A DNA stretch of 64,000 bases from Streptomyces hawaiiensis (GCF_004803895.1 NZ_CP021978.1:7502001-7566000); one strand, 5' to 3'. Counted from the first letter of the stretch, positions 34,238 through 43,065 are shown. Numbers and translations: made by a program. Notes: generated by a model from the letters alone, not told the origin.

Positions 34238-35107
34238 ATGACCACCGATGCGACCGGGACGGGCGTCACCGAGCAGGCTCTCGCCGGCCTGCGCGGGACC
34301 GCCGACCCGCGGCTGCGTGAACTGCTCACCTGTCTCGTCCGCCATCTGCACGACTTCGCGCGCGAGACCCGCCTCACCCAGGAGGAGTGGGAGCGGGCGA
34401 TCGCCTTCCTGACGGCGACCGGCCAGGCCTGCACCGACACCCGGCAGGAGTTCATCCTGCTGTCGGACGTGCTCGGCCTCTCCATGCTCGTGGAGACCCT
34501 CAACGGCCATCGCGCGGCCGGCGCCACCGAGTCGACCGTGCTCGGCCCCTTCCATATGACCCAGTCACCGGTCCGCGCGCTCGGCGACGACATCGACCTG
34601 GTGGGCGGCGGCGAGAAGTGCGTGGTCAGCGGCCGGGTGCGGTCCGCCGACGGCACCCCGCTGCCCGGTGCCGTCGTCGACGTCTGGCAGGCCGACGACA
34701 AGGGTTACTACGACGTCCAGCAGCCCGGCGTCCAGCCCGCGGGCAACGGGCGCGGGCTGTTCACCGCCGACGCCGAGGGGCGCTTCTGGTTCCGCACCTG
34801 CGTCCCGGCGGCGTATCCGATCCCCACCGACGGCCCCGTGGGCGGGCTGCTGCGCGCGGCCGGGCGGCATCCCTACCGCCCCGCGCACATCCACTTCATC
34901 GCCGCGGCCGAGGGCCACACGCCCGTCACCACGCACATCTTCGTGGCCGGCGGCGACTACCTCGACTCCGACGCGGTGTTCGCCGTGAAGCAGAGCCTGG
35001 TGCAGGACTTCACCGAGACGGACAACCCCACGCTGGCCGGGGAGTTCGGCGTGGAGAACCCCTTCCGGCACGCCCGCTTCGACCTCGTCCTGGAGCGGAC
35101 CGCATGA
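34238..35107 (+). CDS. Hydroxyquinol 1,2-dioxygenase-type intradiol dioxygenase
   Basis: 289 residues. The helical N-terminal domain is followed by the catalytic domain with the family signature GAVVDVWQADDKGYYDVQ and the iron ligands Tyr (YYD and the later AYPIPTDG) and two His (HPYRPAHIHF). Intradiol enzymes of this type cleave hydroxyquinol or catechol to a muconate or maleylacetate. The stop overlaps the start of a maleylacetate reductase gene (ATGA), which points to hydroxyquinol (benzenetriol) as substrate. The start is ATG 34238 after GAGGAG; a longer upstream frame reads through the remnant regulator and is rejected. Confidence 0.92.
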   Translation: MTTDATGTGVTEQALAGLRGTADPRLRELLTCLVRHLHDFARETRLTQEEWERAIAFLTATGQACTDTRQEFILLSDVLGLSMLVETLNGHRAAGATESTVLGPFHMTQSPVRALGDDIDLVGGGEKCVVSGRVRSADGTPLPGAVVDVWQADDKGYYDVQQPGVQPAGNGRGLFTADAEGRFWFRTCVPAAYPIPTDGPVGGLLRAAGRHPYRPAHIHFIAAAEGHTPVTTHIFVAGGDYLDSDAVFAVKQSLVQDFTETDNPTLAGEFGVENPFRHARFDLVLERTA

Positions 35108-36210
35108 CGTTCCAGGAGCGGTTCACGTACGAGACCCGGCCCGCGCGGGTGGTCTTCCGGCCCGGCGCGGCCGTCAGCGCCACCCCGGACGAGGCGGCGC
35201 GCCTGGGCCTGAGACGGCTGCTGGTGGTGTGCGGCAGCCGGGGCGAGCGCGTGGCCCGGACGGTGGCGGACGCGCTCGGCGACAGGTGCGCGGGACTGCA
35301 CGCCGAGGCGCGGATGCACGTGCCCGTCGAGGACGCGGACCGGGCCGTGGAGGCCGTCCGGGCGGCCGGGGCGGACGGCTGCGTCGCGGTCGGGGGCGGC
35401 TCGGCGATCGGGCTCGGAAAGGCGATCGCCCTGCGCACCCGACTGCCGCTGATCGCGGTGCCGTCGACCTACTCGGGCTCCGAGATGACCCCGGTGTGGG
35501 GCCTGACCGAGCACGGCACCAAACGCACGGGCCGCGACCCGGTCGTCCAGCCCCGCAGCGTCGTCTACGACCCCACGCTCACCCTCTCCCTGCCCGTACC
35601 GCTGACCGTCACCAGCGGTATCAACGCGCTCGCGCACGCCGCCGAGGCGCTGTACGCGCCGGACGTCTCACCGCTGGTCTCGGTCATGGCGGAGGAGGGC
35701 GTGCGGGCGATGGCCGAGGCGCTGCCGCGGCTGGCCGGCGACCCGGAGAACCTCGACGCGCGCAGCCGGGCGCTGTACGCGGCGTGGCTGTGCGGCACGT
35801 GCCTCGGCGCGACCACGATGGGGCTGCACCACAAGCTGTGCCACGTCCTCGGCGGCACGTACGGCCTGCCCCACGCCGAGACCCACACCGTCGTCCTGCC
35901 CTACGTCCTCGCCCACAACGCCCCCGCGGCACCGCGGGCGGTGACCGTACTGCGCCGCGCCCTCGGCGCCGACGACGTGCCCCGCGCCCTGTGGGACCTG
36001 GCCGGCCGCCTCGGCGCACCGCGTTCCCTCGCCGAACTGGGCCTCGCGGAGGCCGACGTGACACCGGCGGCGACCCGAGTCGCGGGCGAACCGTATGCCA
36101 ACCCCCGCGAGGTGACGGCGCAGGGGGTGCGGGGCGTACTGCTCGCGGCATACGAAGGAGGCCCGCCGGACTCGGGCTCGCGGACAGAAGGTGACCGCGA
36201 GCCTTCCTAG
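35104..36210 (+). CDS. Maleylacetate reductase (iron-containing alcohol dehydrogenase family)
   Basis: 368 residues. The NAD-binding GGGSAIGLGKAIALRT and TYSGSEMTPVWGLTE motifs and the metal-binding HKLCHVLGGTYGLPHAETH segment are those of maleylacetate reductases, which reduce maleylacetate to 3-oxoadipate. It directly follows the ring-cleavage dioxygenase with a 4-base overlap, giving a two-gene hydroxyquinol lower pathway. The product would enter the 3-oxoadipate route encoded elsewhere. Confidence 0.93.
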   Translation: MTFQERFTYETRPARVVFRPGAAVSATPDEAARLGLRRLLVVCGSRGERVARTVADALGDRCAGLHAEARMHVPVEDADRAVEAVRAAGADGCVAVGGGSAIGLGKAIALRTRLPLIAVPSTYSGSEMTPVWGLTEHGTKRTGRDPVVQPRSVVYDPTLTLSLPVPLTVTSGINALAHAAEALYAPDVSPLVSVMAEEGVRAMAEALPRLAGDPENLDARSRALYAAWLCGTCLGATTMGLHHKLCHVLGGTYGLPHAETHTVVLPYVLAHNAPAAPRAVTVLRRALGADDVPRALWDLAGRLGAPRSLAELGLAEADVTPAATRVAGEPYANPREVTAQGVRGVLLAAYEGGPPDSGSRTEGDREPS

Positions 36211-36219
36211 GGTCGTGGC

Positions 36220-37062
36220 ATGACCCGGACGCAGAGGATTCTTGTCACCGGCGCCACCGGAACCGTCGGCCGTCAGGTCGTCGCCGAACTGCTCGACCGG
36301 GGGCACCAGGTGCGTGCCCTGACACGCGACGCCGCGCAGGCCGCCTTCCCGGCCGGGGTCGAGGTCGTCCAGGGCGACCTCACCGAGCCGGACGGCCTGG
36401 CCCCGGCGCTGAAGGGCATCACCGGCCTCCACCTGATCACCTTCGGCGGTGCGGCCTTCAGCCCGCTGGAGAGCGGCCCCCGGATCCTGGAGCTCGCCCG
36501 GTCCGCCGGTGTCCGCCGCGTCACCGTGCTGCACGGCGGCGGCCCCACCCCGCTGGAGGACGCGGTGCGCGTCGGCGACGGCGTGGACTGGACCGTGCTC
36601 ATGCCGGTCGAGTTCATGGCCAACGCCCTGCAGTGGGCGGACGGGATCGTGGCCTCGGGCGAGGTGCGGGAGCCGTTCGTCGACCGGCTGAGCGCCATGG
36701 TTCACGAGGGCGACATCGGCGCCGTCGCGGCCGTCTCGCTCACGGAGGAGGGGCACGGCGGCCAGGAGTACGTGATCACCGGCCCCGAGGTGCTCACCGT
36801 CGGCGACAAGGTGAAGACGATCGCCGCCGCCGTCGGGCGCGAGATCGCCCTGGTCGAAGTGACCGAGGAGCAGGCCATCGCGCAGTGGCGGGCGGCGGGC
36901 CTCCCCGAGGACGTCATCGGCTTCCTGCTCGAGGCGTACGGGAACACCCCGGAGGTGGGCCGGACGGTCTCCGGCATCGTAGAGAAGGTCACCGGTCGCC
37001 CCGCGCGCACCTTCGCCGAGTGGGCCGCCGGACACACGGACGCCTTCACGGAGCGGTCCTGA
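36220..37062 (+). CDS. NmrA-like NAD(P)-binding protein
   Basis: 280 residues with an extended short-chain-dehydrogenase fold. The dinucleotide loop is LVTGATGTVGRQVV (residues 8-21), followed by ALTRD and LHGGGPTPLED. The active-site Tyr/Lys pair of true reductases is not obvious, as in NmrA-type sensors and quinone-reductase-like proteins (TIGR/NmrA group). It lies 9 bases after the maleylacetate reductase stop, so it may be co-transcribed with the aromatic pathway. The substrate is unknown. Confidence 0.85.
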   Translation: MTRTQRILVTGATGTVGRQVVAELLDRGHQVRALTRDAAQAAFPAGVEVVQGDLTEPDGLAPALKGITGLHLITFGGAAFSPLESGPRILELARSAGVRRVTVLHGGGPTPLEDAVRVGDGVDWTVLMPVEFMANALQWADGIVASGEVREPFVDRLSAMVHEGDIGAVAAVSLTEEGHGGQEYVITGPEVLTVGDKVKTIAAAVGREIALVEVTEEQAIAQWRAAGLPEDVIGFLLEAYGNTPEVGRTVSGIVEKVTGRPARTFAEWAAGHTDAFTERS

Positions 37063-37134
37063 CTGTCTCGTATTGAGACACCCGGCCCGGAGCCCGGTCC
37101 GTCAAGGTCGACAAGGGGGTGTGACCGCAGCAAG

Positions 37135-37179
37135 GTGCGGCCGTCGGCATGCGCTGAATCGCTGCCCGTACGGCCGCAC
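37135..37179. promoter_or_regulatory. Hairpin in the yceI leader
   Basis: GTGCGGCCGT (37135-37144) and ACGGCCGCAC (37170-37179) pair exactly across 25 bases, just before the AAGAAAGGTG ribosome site. A smaller repeat, TGTCTC-gtatt-GAGACA, lies at 37064-37080 directly after the upstream stop. The hairpin could end the upstream transcript or control translation of the YceI-family gene. Confidence 0.4.
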
Positions 37180-37200
37180 ACCCGAAGAAAGGTGACCACC

Positions 37201-38115
37201 ATGGCCCTCGCACTGCTCCGGCGCCGGAGGCTCAAGAGCGCCTCCGCCGCAGCGGCGGGCCTCGCCCTCCCCCTCCCCGCCGGCGCGGGCGCCGTCGCCC
37301 GCGAGGTCGTCGACCCGATGGGCTCGCCCCTGGCGGCCGCGGACGTCACCGTCACCGCCCTGGACACCCACCGCGTCGTCGCCCGCGGCACGACCGACCC
37401 GTACGGCTACTTCCTCGCGGCCCTGCCACCCGGCCGGTACAGCCTGCTCATTTCGGCGCAGGGCCTGCGGCCGCACCGCGAGACGATCGAGACGGGCCCG
37501 GGCACCCCGACGGCCACCGAACGGGTCTGGCTGCAGCCCGCCGAGGCGCTCCAGCTGCCGACACCCGGCACCTGGCTCTTCGACCCGCCGCAGACGGCGA
37601 TCCGGTTCATCGCCCAGCACGTCGGCATGGCCCATGTCCACGGCCGCTTCGAACGCTTCGAGGGCGGCATCCGGATAGCCCCGGAGATGACCGACTCCCG
37701 GGTGCACGTCCGGATCGACGCCTCCAGCATCACCACCGGCAACACCACCCGCGACAACCACTTGCGGTCCGCCGACTTCCTCGATGTCGAGCGCTTCCCG
37801 TACATCGACTTCACGAGCGCGCGCTTCGCCTACCGGGGCGGCAGCAAGTGGACGTTGCAGGGTTCCCTCACGATGCACGGCGTCAGCCGCTCGGTGTCCC
37901 TGGACACCACGTACCTCGGCACCGTGAACGGCGGCTACGGCCAGGAGTTGCGCTGCGCGGCCCTGGCGACGGCGGAACTGCACCGCGAGGACTACACCCT
38001 CAACTGGCGTTCCATGCTGGCCCGGGGCATCGCCGTGGTCGGCCCGACGGTCCAGCTGGAGCTCGACGTCCAGGCGATGTACCGCACCCACGACACCCCG
38101 ACCCCGCCGGAATAA
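37201..38115 (+). CDS. YceI-family protein with N-terminal carboxypeptidase-regulatory-like domain
   Basis: 304 residues. A short basic start (MALALLRRRRLKS) leads into a hydrophobic Ala stretch that could be a weak signal. A carboxypeptidase-regulatory-like beta-sandwich follows (about 30-105, GATGYFLAALPPGRYSLLI-type turn as DPYGYFLAALPPGRYSL). The YceI lipocalin-like domain spans about 120-300, with TWLFDPPQTAIRFIAQHVGMA and HLRSADFLDVERFPYIDF. YceI barrels bind long polyisoprenoid or lipid molecules. The fused arrangement is common in Streptomyces. No operon partner is evident. Confidence 0.9.
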   Translation: MALALLRRRRLKSASAAAAGLALPLPAGAGAVAREVVDPMGSPLAAADVTVTALDTHRVVARGTTDPYGYFLAALPPGRYSLLISAQGLRPHRETIETGPGTPTATERVWLQPAEALQLPTPGTWLFDPPQTAIRFIAQHVGMAHVHGRFERFEGGIRIAPEMTDSRVHVRIDASSITTGNTTRDNHLRSADFLDVERFPYIDFTSARFAYRGGSKWTLQGSLTMHGVSRSVSLDTTYLGTVNGGYGQELRCAALATAELHREDYTLNWRSMLARGIAVVGPTVQLELDVQAMYRTHDTPTPPE

Positions 38116-38215
38116 TCCCTGGCCCGCTCCCCCCGGTCTCCCTACACTCACGCATGTACCCGGCCGCCCACTACAGAGCGCCGGGCATCCTCGCGACGGA
38201 TGAAGGGAGACGGCC

Positions 38216-38314
38216 ATGCGTGACCACACCGCTGCCGTCGTCTCCCTGCCGCGCTACGAGGTGATCCTCGTGTCTTCGTCGCCCCGGTGCCCGCTGCGCG
38301 GCGGCACCGGCTGA
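38216..38314 (+). CDS. Possible 32-residue leader peptide before the EF-G paralogue
   Basis: ATG 38216 follows GAAGGGAGACGGCC and opens a frame of 32 codons (MRDHTAAVVSLPRYEVILVS to RGGTG) ending at TGA 38314. It lies in the otherwise empty 318-base gap between yceI and the EF-G-like gene, and a hairpin (38327-38359) begins 12 bases after its stop. A translated leader before a ribosome-acting factor would fit attenuation-type control. The evidence is only the ribosome site and position, so it may not be real. Confidence 0.35.
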   Translation: MRDHTAAVVSLPRYEVILVSSSPRCPLRGGTG

Positions 38315-38326
38315 CCGGGACGAACG

Positions 38327-38359
38327 CCTGACACCCGAAGACGCTGACGTGCTGTCAGG
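38327..38359 (+). promoter_or_regulatory. Hairpin between the possible leader ORF and the EF-G paralogue
   Basis: CCTGACA (38327-38333) pairs with TGTCAGG (38353-38359). It is a modest 7-bp stem, so a regulatory role is speculative. Confidence 0.3.
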
Positions 38360-38433
38360 TCTGGGTGGTACCCGCCCGTTTCGCCCGGGAATCGCGCTGC
38401 CCCTTTCCTGATCGCACCGAAAGGCCCTGGGCC

Positions 38434-40476
38434 GTGCGCACCCACCTCAACCCGCTCGCCGTCGTCCGCAACCTCGGCATCCTCGCCCACGTCGACGCCG
38501 GCAAGACCACCGTCACCGAACGGATCCTGTTCGCCACCGGAACCACGCACAAGCGCGGCGAGGTCCACGACGGCACCACCGTTACCGACTTCGACCCGCA
38601 GGAGCGCGACCGGGGCATCACCATCTTCGCCGCGGCGGTGAGCTGCGCCTGGGACGGTCACCGGATCAACCTCATCGACACCCCGGGGCACGTCGACTTC
38701 GCCGACGAGGTGGAGCGTGCGCTGCGGGTGCTCGACGGTGCGGTGGCCGTGTTCGACGCGGTGGCCGGGGTGGAGCCGCAGAGCGAGTCGGTGTGGCGGC
38801 AGGCCGACCGGCACGGCGTGCCGAGGATCGCGTTCGTCAACAAGATGGACCGCGCCGGGGCCGACCTCGACGCGGCCGTGGCGTCGATCCGGGCGCGACT
38901 GCACCCGGCACCTCTGGTCGTACAGCTGCCGATCGGCGCGGAGGACACCTTCACCGGTGTCGTCGACCTGGTGCGCATGCGCGCGCTGCTGTGGACCGAT
39001 GACGGCACCGTCGAGAACGCGCCGGTGCCCGACGAGCTGCGGGCCGCAGCCCAGGAACGCCGTCGGTCGCTGGAGGAGGCCGTGGCGGAACTGCATCCGG
39101 GCGCACTGGAGGAGTTCTGCGACACCGGCACGCTCTCCGAGGGGACCCTCTCCTCGGCGCTGCGCGAGGCGACCCGGGACGGTGACGGCGTGGTCGTGCT
39201 GTGCGGCTCCGCGTACCGCAACCGCGGTGTCGAGCCGCTGCTGGACGCGGTCGTGGCCTATCTGCCGTCGCCCCTGGACGTGCCGCCGGTCCGGGGCACG
39301 CTCGACGGCGTGGAGCAGGAGCGGCCCGCCGACCCCGCGGCACCCGCGGCCGCCCTCGCGTTCAAGGTGCACGCCACCTCCACGGGACGGCTGACCTACC
39401 TGCGGATCTACTCGGGCACGATCGAGAAGGGAGACACGCTGTGGGACGCGAGCGCGCGGCGCACCGAGCGGATCGGACGGATCCTGCGCGTCCAGGCCGA
39501 CCGGCACGCCCCGCTGGACCGGGCCGTCGCCGGGGACATCGTCGCCGTGGTCGGGCTGAAGGCGGCCCGCGCCGGCTCGACCCTGTGCGCACCGGACGCT
39601 CCGCTCGTCCTGGAACCGCCCGGTGTGCCCGAGCCGGTGGTGTCGGTCGCGGTCGAGTCCCGCCGGGCCGGTGACACCGACCGGCTGGCGTCGGGGCTGG
39701 CGCGGCTGACCGAGGAGGATCCCTCGCTGGTCGCGCGAACCGACCCGGAGACCGGGCAGACGGTGCTGTCGGGCATGGGCGAACTGCACCTGGAGGTGGC
39801 AGTGGAGAAGCTCCGGCGCGAGCTGGGCCTTGAGGTCAACGTCGGGCGCCCCCGCGTCAGTTACCGGGAGACCGTCGGCCGAGGCGTGTCCGGGCTGGTG
39901 TTCCGGCACGTCAAGCAGGACGGGGGAGCGGGGCAGTTCGCCCACGTCGTCCTCGACGTCGAGCCGCACGAGGAGGGGGGTTTCGCCTTCCGCTCGGCCG
40001 TCGTCGGCGGGCGGGTGCCGCAGGAGTACGTCCGGGCGGTCGAGGCCGGCTGCCGGGACGCCCTCACCGAGGGCCCGCTCGGCGGGCACCCGGTGACCGG
40101 GCTGCGCGTCACGCTCACCGACGGGGCGACCCATGTGAAGGACTCCTCGGACACGGCGTTCCGCACGGCCGGCCGCCTCGGTCTCCGGGAGGCCCTGCGC
40201 GCCTGCGCGATGGTCCTGCTGGAGCCGGTCGTCGAGGTCACGGTCACCGTGCCCGAGGACGCGGTGGGCGGCGTGCTCGGCGATCTCGCCGCCCGGCGCG
40301 CGAAGGTGACCGGCTCGGTCACCCGCGCGGGTGCGGCGGTCGTCACCGCCACCGTGCCGCTGGCCGAACTGTTCGGCTACGCGACCCGGTTGCGCAGCCG
40401 CACCCAGGGCCGCGGCACCTTCACGGCCCGGCCCACCGGCTACGCGCCGGCGCCGGTCGCGACACCGGTGCGGTAG
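38434..40476 (+). CDS. EF-G-like translation GTPase (second EF-G paralogue)
   Basis: 680 residues, slightly shorter than housekeeping EF-G. All GTPase motifs are present: LAHVDAGKTT (G1, about 17-26), RGITIF (G2), DTPGHVDF (G3) and VNKMDRAG (G4). The domain-II-to-V order is kept, including LSGMGELHLEVA and domain IV RPRVSYRETV. The segment VEPQSESVWRQADRHGVPRI is EF-G-like rather than TetM-like, so this is an EF-G paralogue, not a tetracycline protection protein. Streptomyces genomes commonly have such a second copy. GTG 38434 follows GAAAGG. Its role may be conditional translocation, ribosome recycling or antibiotic tolerance. Confidence 0.9.
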   Translation: MRTHLNPLAVVRNLGILAHVDAGKTTVTERILFATGTTHKRGEVHDGTTVTDFDPQERDRGITIFAAAVSCAWDGHRINLIDTPGHVDFADEVERALRVLDGAVAVFDAVAGVEPQSESVWRQADRHGVPRIAFVNKMDRAGADLDAAVASIRARLHPAPLVVQLPIGAEDTFTGVVDLVRMRALLWTDDGTVENAPVPDELRAAAQERRRSLEEAVAELHPGALEEFCDTGTLSEGTLSSALREATRDGDGVVVLCGSAYRNRGVEPLLDAVVAYLPSPLDVPPVRGTLDGVEQERPADPAAPAAALAFKVHATSTGRLTYLRIYSGTIEKGDTLWDASARRTERIGRILRVQADRHAPLDRAVAGDIVAVVGLKAARAGSTLCAPDAPLVLEPPGVPEPVVSVAVESRRAGDTDRLASGLARLTEEDPSLVARTDPETGQTVLSGMGELHLEVAVEKLRRELGLEVNVGRPRVSYRETVGRGVSGLVFRHVKQDGGAGQFAHVVLDVEPHEEGGFAFRSAVVGGRVPQEYVRAVEAGCRDALTEGPLGGHPVTGLRVTLTDGATHVKDSSDTAFRTAGRLGLREALRACAMVLLEPVVEVTVTVPEDAVGGVLGDLAARRAKVTGSVTRAGAAVVTATVPLAELFGYATRLRSRTQGRGTFTARPTGYAPAPVATPVR

Positions 40477-40482
40477 CGCCGC

Positions 40483-40525
40483 GACCGGCCCCTCCCTCCC
40501 CGACCGCGGAAGGGAGGGGCCGGTC
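40483..40525. terminator. Bidirectional terminator after the EF-G paralogue
   Basis: A perfect 15-bp stem (GACCGGCCCCTCCCT, 40483-40497, with 40511-40525) and a 13-base loop between convergent genes ending at 40476 and 40581. Confidence 0.85.
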
Positions 40526-40580
40526 CTGCCCTACGGGTACGACGGCATCGTCGGGACGGCACCGTGGACGTCCCCGACTT

Positions 40581-41201
40581 CTACGCCTGAACGGCGGCGC
40601 TCGTGGCGTCTCCCTCCGCCTCGGAGCCCGGCACGGGCCCGGCGAGGTCCGGGTCGCCGAACCGCGCGCGCAGCGCCTGGAAACCGGTCACCTTGTCCGC
40701 GCCGAAGCGGCGGACGTGGGCGGCGTATTCGTCCGGCGAGAGGTACGCCGACGGCCGGGACTTGGTGTGGAACTTGTCCGCGTACATCACCAGCCTCTCC
40801 TCTTCCGTCACCGCCACGTAGTCGGCGGGAGGGAGGGGCAGCCCCTGGCTCACGATGTCCTGCCGCGTGAGCCCCACTCCGGTGTGGTGCGAGCAGAAGC
40901 GGCGGAGGGTCTCGGGGAAGCCCTCCGCTTCGAGGATCTCGTGGCCGAGCAGGCCGTGCCGGATGTAGTTCCGGTGGTCCAGGCGTCCGTCGTCGTAGAG
41001 GCGGTAGACGCCGATGTCGTGGAGGAGGCAGCCGGCGCGGACCAGATCGGCGTCGAGGTGGGCGAGGTGAGGCGCCGAAAGGAGTTGCTCGGCGATTCCC
41101 CAGACGATCTCGCAGTGCGTGTGGACGAGGGCGAACGCCTCGGTGGTGGGCGCGTACTTCTCGTGCAGCGCCCGGATCTCTGCGGGGCCCGGAATCATCA
41201 T
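40581..41201 (-). CDS. HD-domain phosphohydrolase
   Basis: 206 residues. The metal-binding HD signature is visible as LVHTHCEIVW, GCLLHDIGVY and HGLLGHEILEAEG, followed by FCSHHTGVG. HD proteins hydrolyse phosphate esters, often of nucleotides; the substrate here is unknown. The start is taken at the first of two adjacent ATGs (41201); the only purine-rich sequence upstream (GGAGGAGCG) is rather far, so the start is uncertain. It is a single gene with no operon partner. Confidence 0.85.
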   Translation of the reverse strand: MMIPGPAEIRALHEKYAPTTEAFALVHTHCEIVWGIAEQLLSAPHLAHLDADLVRAGCLLHDIGVYRLYDDGRLDHRNYIRHGLLGHEILEAEGFPETLRRFCSHHTGVGLTRQDIVSQGLPLPPADYVAVTEEERLVMYADKFHTKSRPSAYLSPDEYAAHVRRFGADKVTGFQALRARFGDPDLAGPVPGSEAEGDATSAAVQA

Positions 41202-41369
41202 CGGGTGAGCGTAACAACGCTCCTCCGGCTGAACCGGGAAGTTCCCGCAGCGCCCCTTTTCACGCGATCGGATGGTGCTGCGGGGAGCGGGCACGCGCCC
41301 GGCCCGCAGGCCGTTCGAGCTGGTGACGGGACTTGTTGTCCATTCTCAGCACGGTAACGGGAGCACACC

Positions 41370-41912
41370 ATGGGCCTGCACTTCCACCGCAACCCGGACG
41401 GCACGACGACCGGGCGCAACGAGGCCAACGGCTTCACCGTGACGCATGCCGAAGAAGAAGAGGTGAAGCGGCAGTTGTACGAGGATGCCGGATGGGAGTA
41501 CACGCCTCCACCGCCGCCGGTTCCGCCCGGGTTCCATCGGTTCTCCTTGGTCCACGACGATTTCCGGGCCTTCGGGTTCGGGGACGAGCGGTACGCGCGG
41601 CTGCGGGCGCGTCCGCCGGAGGGGTGTGCGCCCGTCGACCGGGGGTGCTTCGCCCTGGAGTGCGAACGGCCGGGGAAGACGCTCCTGGACGCGGTCGCCG
41701 GTACCGTCGCGGAGGTCCGCCGAGAGCACGGGCTGGTGATGAACAGCCTGGGTGTCGAGAAGACCCAGGAATGGTTCGACACGGACAGCAAGGACGGATA
41801 CGCCGCGCAGATCGTCGCGCACGTGGTGCTGATGGCCGCTGACCGCGCCCGACTGCTCGGATACGGACGCAAGGACGTGGTTCGGCTACTCGATGCCACG
41901 GGGATCGAGTAG
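41370..41912 (+). CDS. Uncharacterised 180-residue protein
   Basis: I do not recognise the family. The protein has an N-terminal NPDGTTTGRNEANGFTVTHAEEEE segment, a proline run (PPPPPVPP, about 46-53) that probably separates two domains, and a C-terminal helical half ending LLGYGRKDVVRLLDATGIE. There is no signal peptide or membrane segment. ATG 41370 follows GGGAG. The 168-base gap upstream holds nothing I can name. Coding bias is normal for the window, so it is probably a real gene. Confidence 0.75.
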   Translation: MGLHFHRNPDGTTTGRNEANGFTVTHAEEEEVKRQLYEDAGWEYTPPPPPVPPGFHRFSLVHDDFRAFGFGDERYARLRARPPEGCAPVDRGCFALECERPGKTLLDAVAGTVAEVRREHGLVMNSLGVEKTQEWFDTDSKDGYAAQIVAHVVLMAADRARLLGYGRKDVVRLLDATGIE

Positions 41913-41948
41913 CCGGCGGAGGCGGGCCGGCAGCGGGTGTGGTGCGCC

Positions 41949-42908
41949 TCAGGGCAGGGCGGCCGGCCCCGGCACGTAGTCCGGGTCCACCTGCGCCGCC
42001 AGGTCCTCGCCCGTGCGGGCATCCGCCCAGGCGTGGACGTTGCGCAGATGGAACTCGACCGCGTGGCGGTGGAGGCGGTCCCCGTCGCGTGGGTGGGAGT
42101 CGACCGCCTCGCGCAGGATCGTCAGGGCATGGCGGTTGTGCGGCTCCAGGGAGTTCAGGGCCTCCGGTCCGGGCTCCGTGCGGCCCTGCTCGGCCGCGCG
42201 GATCCAGGGCGACTGGACCAGGTGGGTCAGGAGGTCGTCGCCCACCTGCTCCTTGAGGAAGAGCAGGTCGTCCTCGCCGGTCACCTTGTTGCCGACGACC
42301 GCGACGCGGATGCCGAACTGTTCAGCGTGGTCACGGTACTGGCGGTACACCGAGACGCCCTTGCGGGTGGGTTCCGCCACCAGGAACGTGATGTCGAAGC
42401 GGGTGAACAGGCCCGAGGCGAAGGCGTCGGCGCCCGCCGTCATGTCGACCACGACGTACTCGCCGGGTCCGTCCACCAGATGCCCGAGGTACAGCTCGAC
42501 CGCGCCGAGCTTGGAGTGGTAGCAGGCCACACCCAGGTCGGACTCGTCGAACTCGCCCGTCACCATGAGGGGCACGCCGCCCGCCCGGCCGACGTGCCGC
42601 GTGTGCAGTTCGTCCCCGCCGAGCGGGCGCAGCAGGCGCGAGCCGCGGCCCGGCGGGGTCGTCTTGATCATCGCCTCGGGGGAGGGGATGCGGGGGTTGT
42701 CGCCCCGGAGGTAGTCCTTGATGCCGGGCAGGTGCGCGCCCAGGGCAGGCGCGGGCTTCTCCTCGCCGCCGAGTGCCTCGGCCAGGTGCTGGTTGATGTC
42801 GCCGTCGATGGCGAGGACCGGGGCGCCGGAGCGCGCCAGGTGACGGGAGAAGAGCGCGGACAGCGTGGTCTTGCCGCTGCCGCCCTTGCCGACGAACGCG
42901 ACCCTCAC
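41949..42908 (-). CDS. CooC/ParA-type P-loop ATPase
   Basis: 319 residues. The deviant Walker A GKGGSGKTT (residues 7-15) and DGDINQHLAEALGG are those of the SIMIBI MinD/CooC group; VVVDMTAGADAF is the Walker B/switch region and VGNKV the base-binding strand. CooC-like ATPases insert or handle metal (nickel) for enzymes, but the family also includes regulators. No carbon-monoxide dehydrogenase is nearby. It starts with GTG 42908 after AAAGGTGG and diverges from a solute-binding lipoprotein gene. A Zur-like sequence lies 17 bases upstream of the start, hinting at metal control. Confidence 0.85.
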   Translation of the reverse strand: MRVAFVGKGGSGKTTLSALFSRHLARSGAPVLAIDGDINQHLAEALGGEEKPAPALGAHLPGIKDYLRGDNPRIPSPEAMIKTTPPGRGSRLLRPLGGDELHTRHVGRAGGVPLMVTGEFDESDLGVACYHSKLGAVELYLGHLVDGPGEYVVVDMTAGADAFASGLFTRFDITFLVAEPTRKGVSVYRQYRDHAEQFGIRVAVVGNKVTGEDDLLFLKEQVGDDLLTHLVQSPWIRAAEQGRTEPGPEALNSLEPHNRHALTILREAVDSHPRDGDRLHRHAVEFHLRNVHAWADARTGEDLAAQVDPDYVPGPAALP

Positions 42909-42924
42909 GACCGCCCCACCTTTC

Positions 42925-42939
42925 TGAAAATGGATGTCA
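42925..42939. promoter_or_regulatory. Zur-like box in a divergent promoter
   Basis: TGAAAATGGATGTCA matches 12 of 15 positions of the TGAAAATGATTTTCA-type zinc-uptake-regulator box as I recall it for Streptomyces. It sits just before the CooC-like gene and upstream of the binding-protein gene. The right half is imperfect. Confidence 0.35.
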
Positions 42940-43027
42940 TGTGGATAGGTTTAGGGAGTGATCAGTAGTGGTGTCAAATCGCTTGCTCCGTACGGGATTT
43001 GGCGACGGCCTGGCGTGGATCACCCGG

Positions 43028-43057
43028 TTGACCGGCGTGTTCCGCTTGATGCATATG
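43028..43057 (+). promoter_or_regulatory. Candidate sigma-70-type promoter of the binding-protein gene
   Basis: TTGACC (43028-43033), 18 bases, CATATG (43052-43057), with a GCATATGC palindrome at 43051-43058. The hexamer ends only 2-8 bases before the likely GTG start (43060 or 43066), so the transcript may be leaderless or nearly so. Confidence 0.4.
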
Positions 43058-43065
43058 CTGTGCAA

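Noticed and set aside
37064..37080. TGTCTC-gtatt-GAGACA repeat as a TetR or stress operator
   Set aside because: The arms are short, it touches the upstream stop codon, and no regulator gene is nearby, so it is noted only with the downstream hairpin.
38434..40476. EF-G-like gene as a TetM/OtrA-type tetracycline protection gene
   Set aside because: Length and the VEPQSESVWRQADRHGVP and RPRVSYRETV segments match EF-G rather than the resistance proteins.
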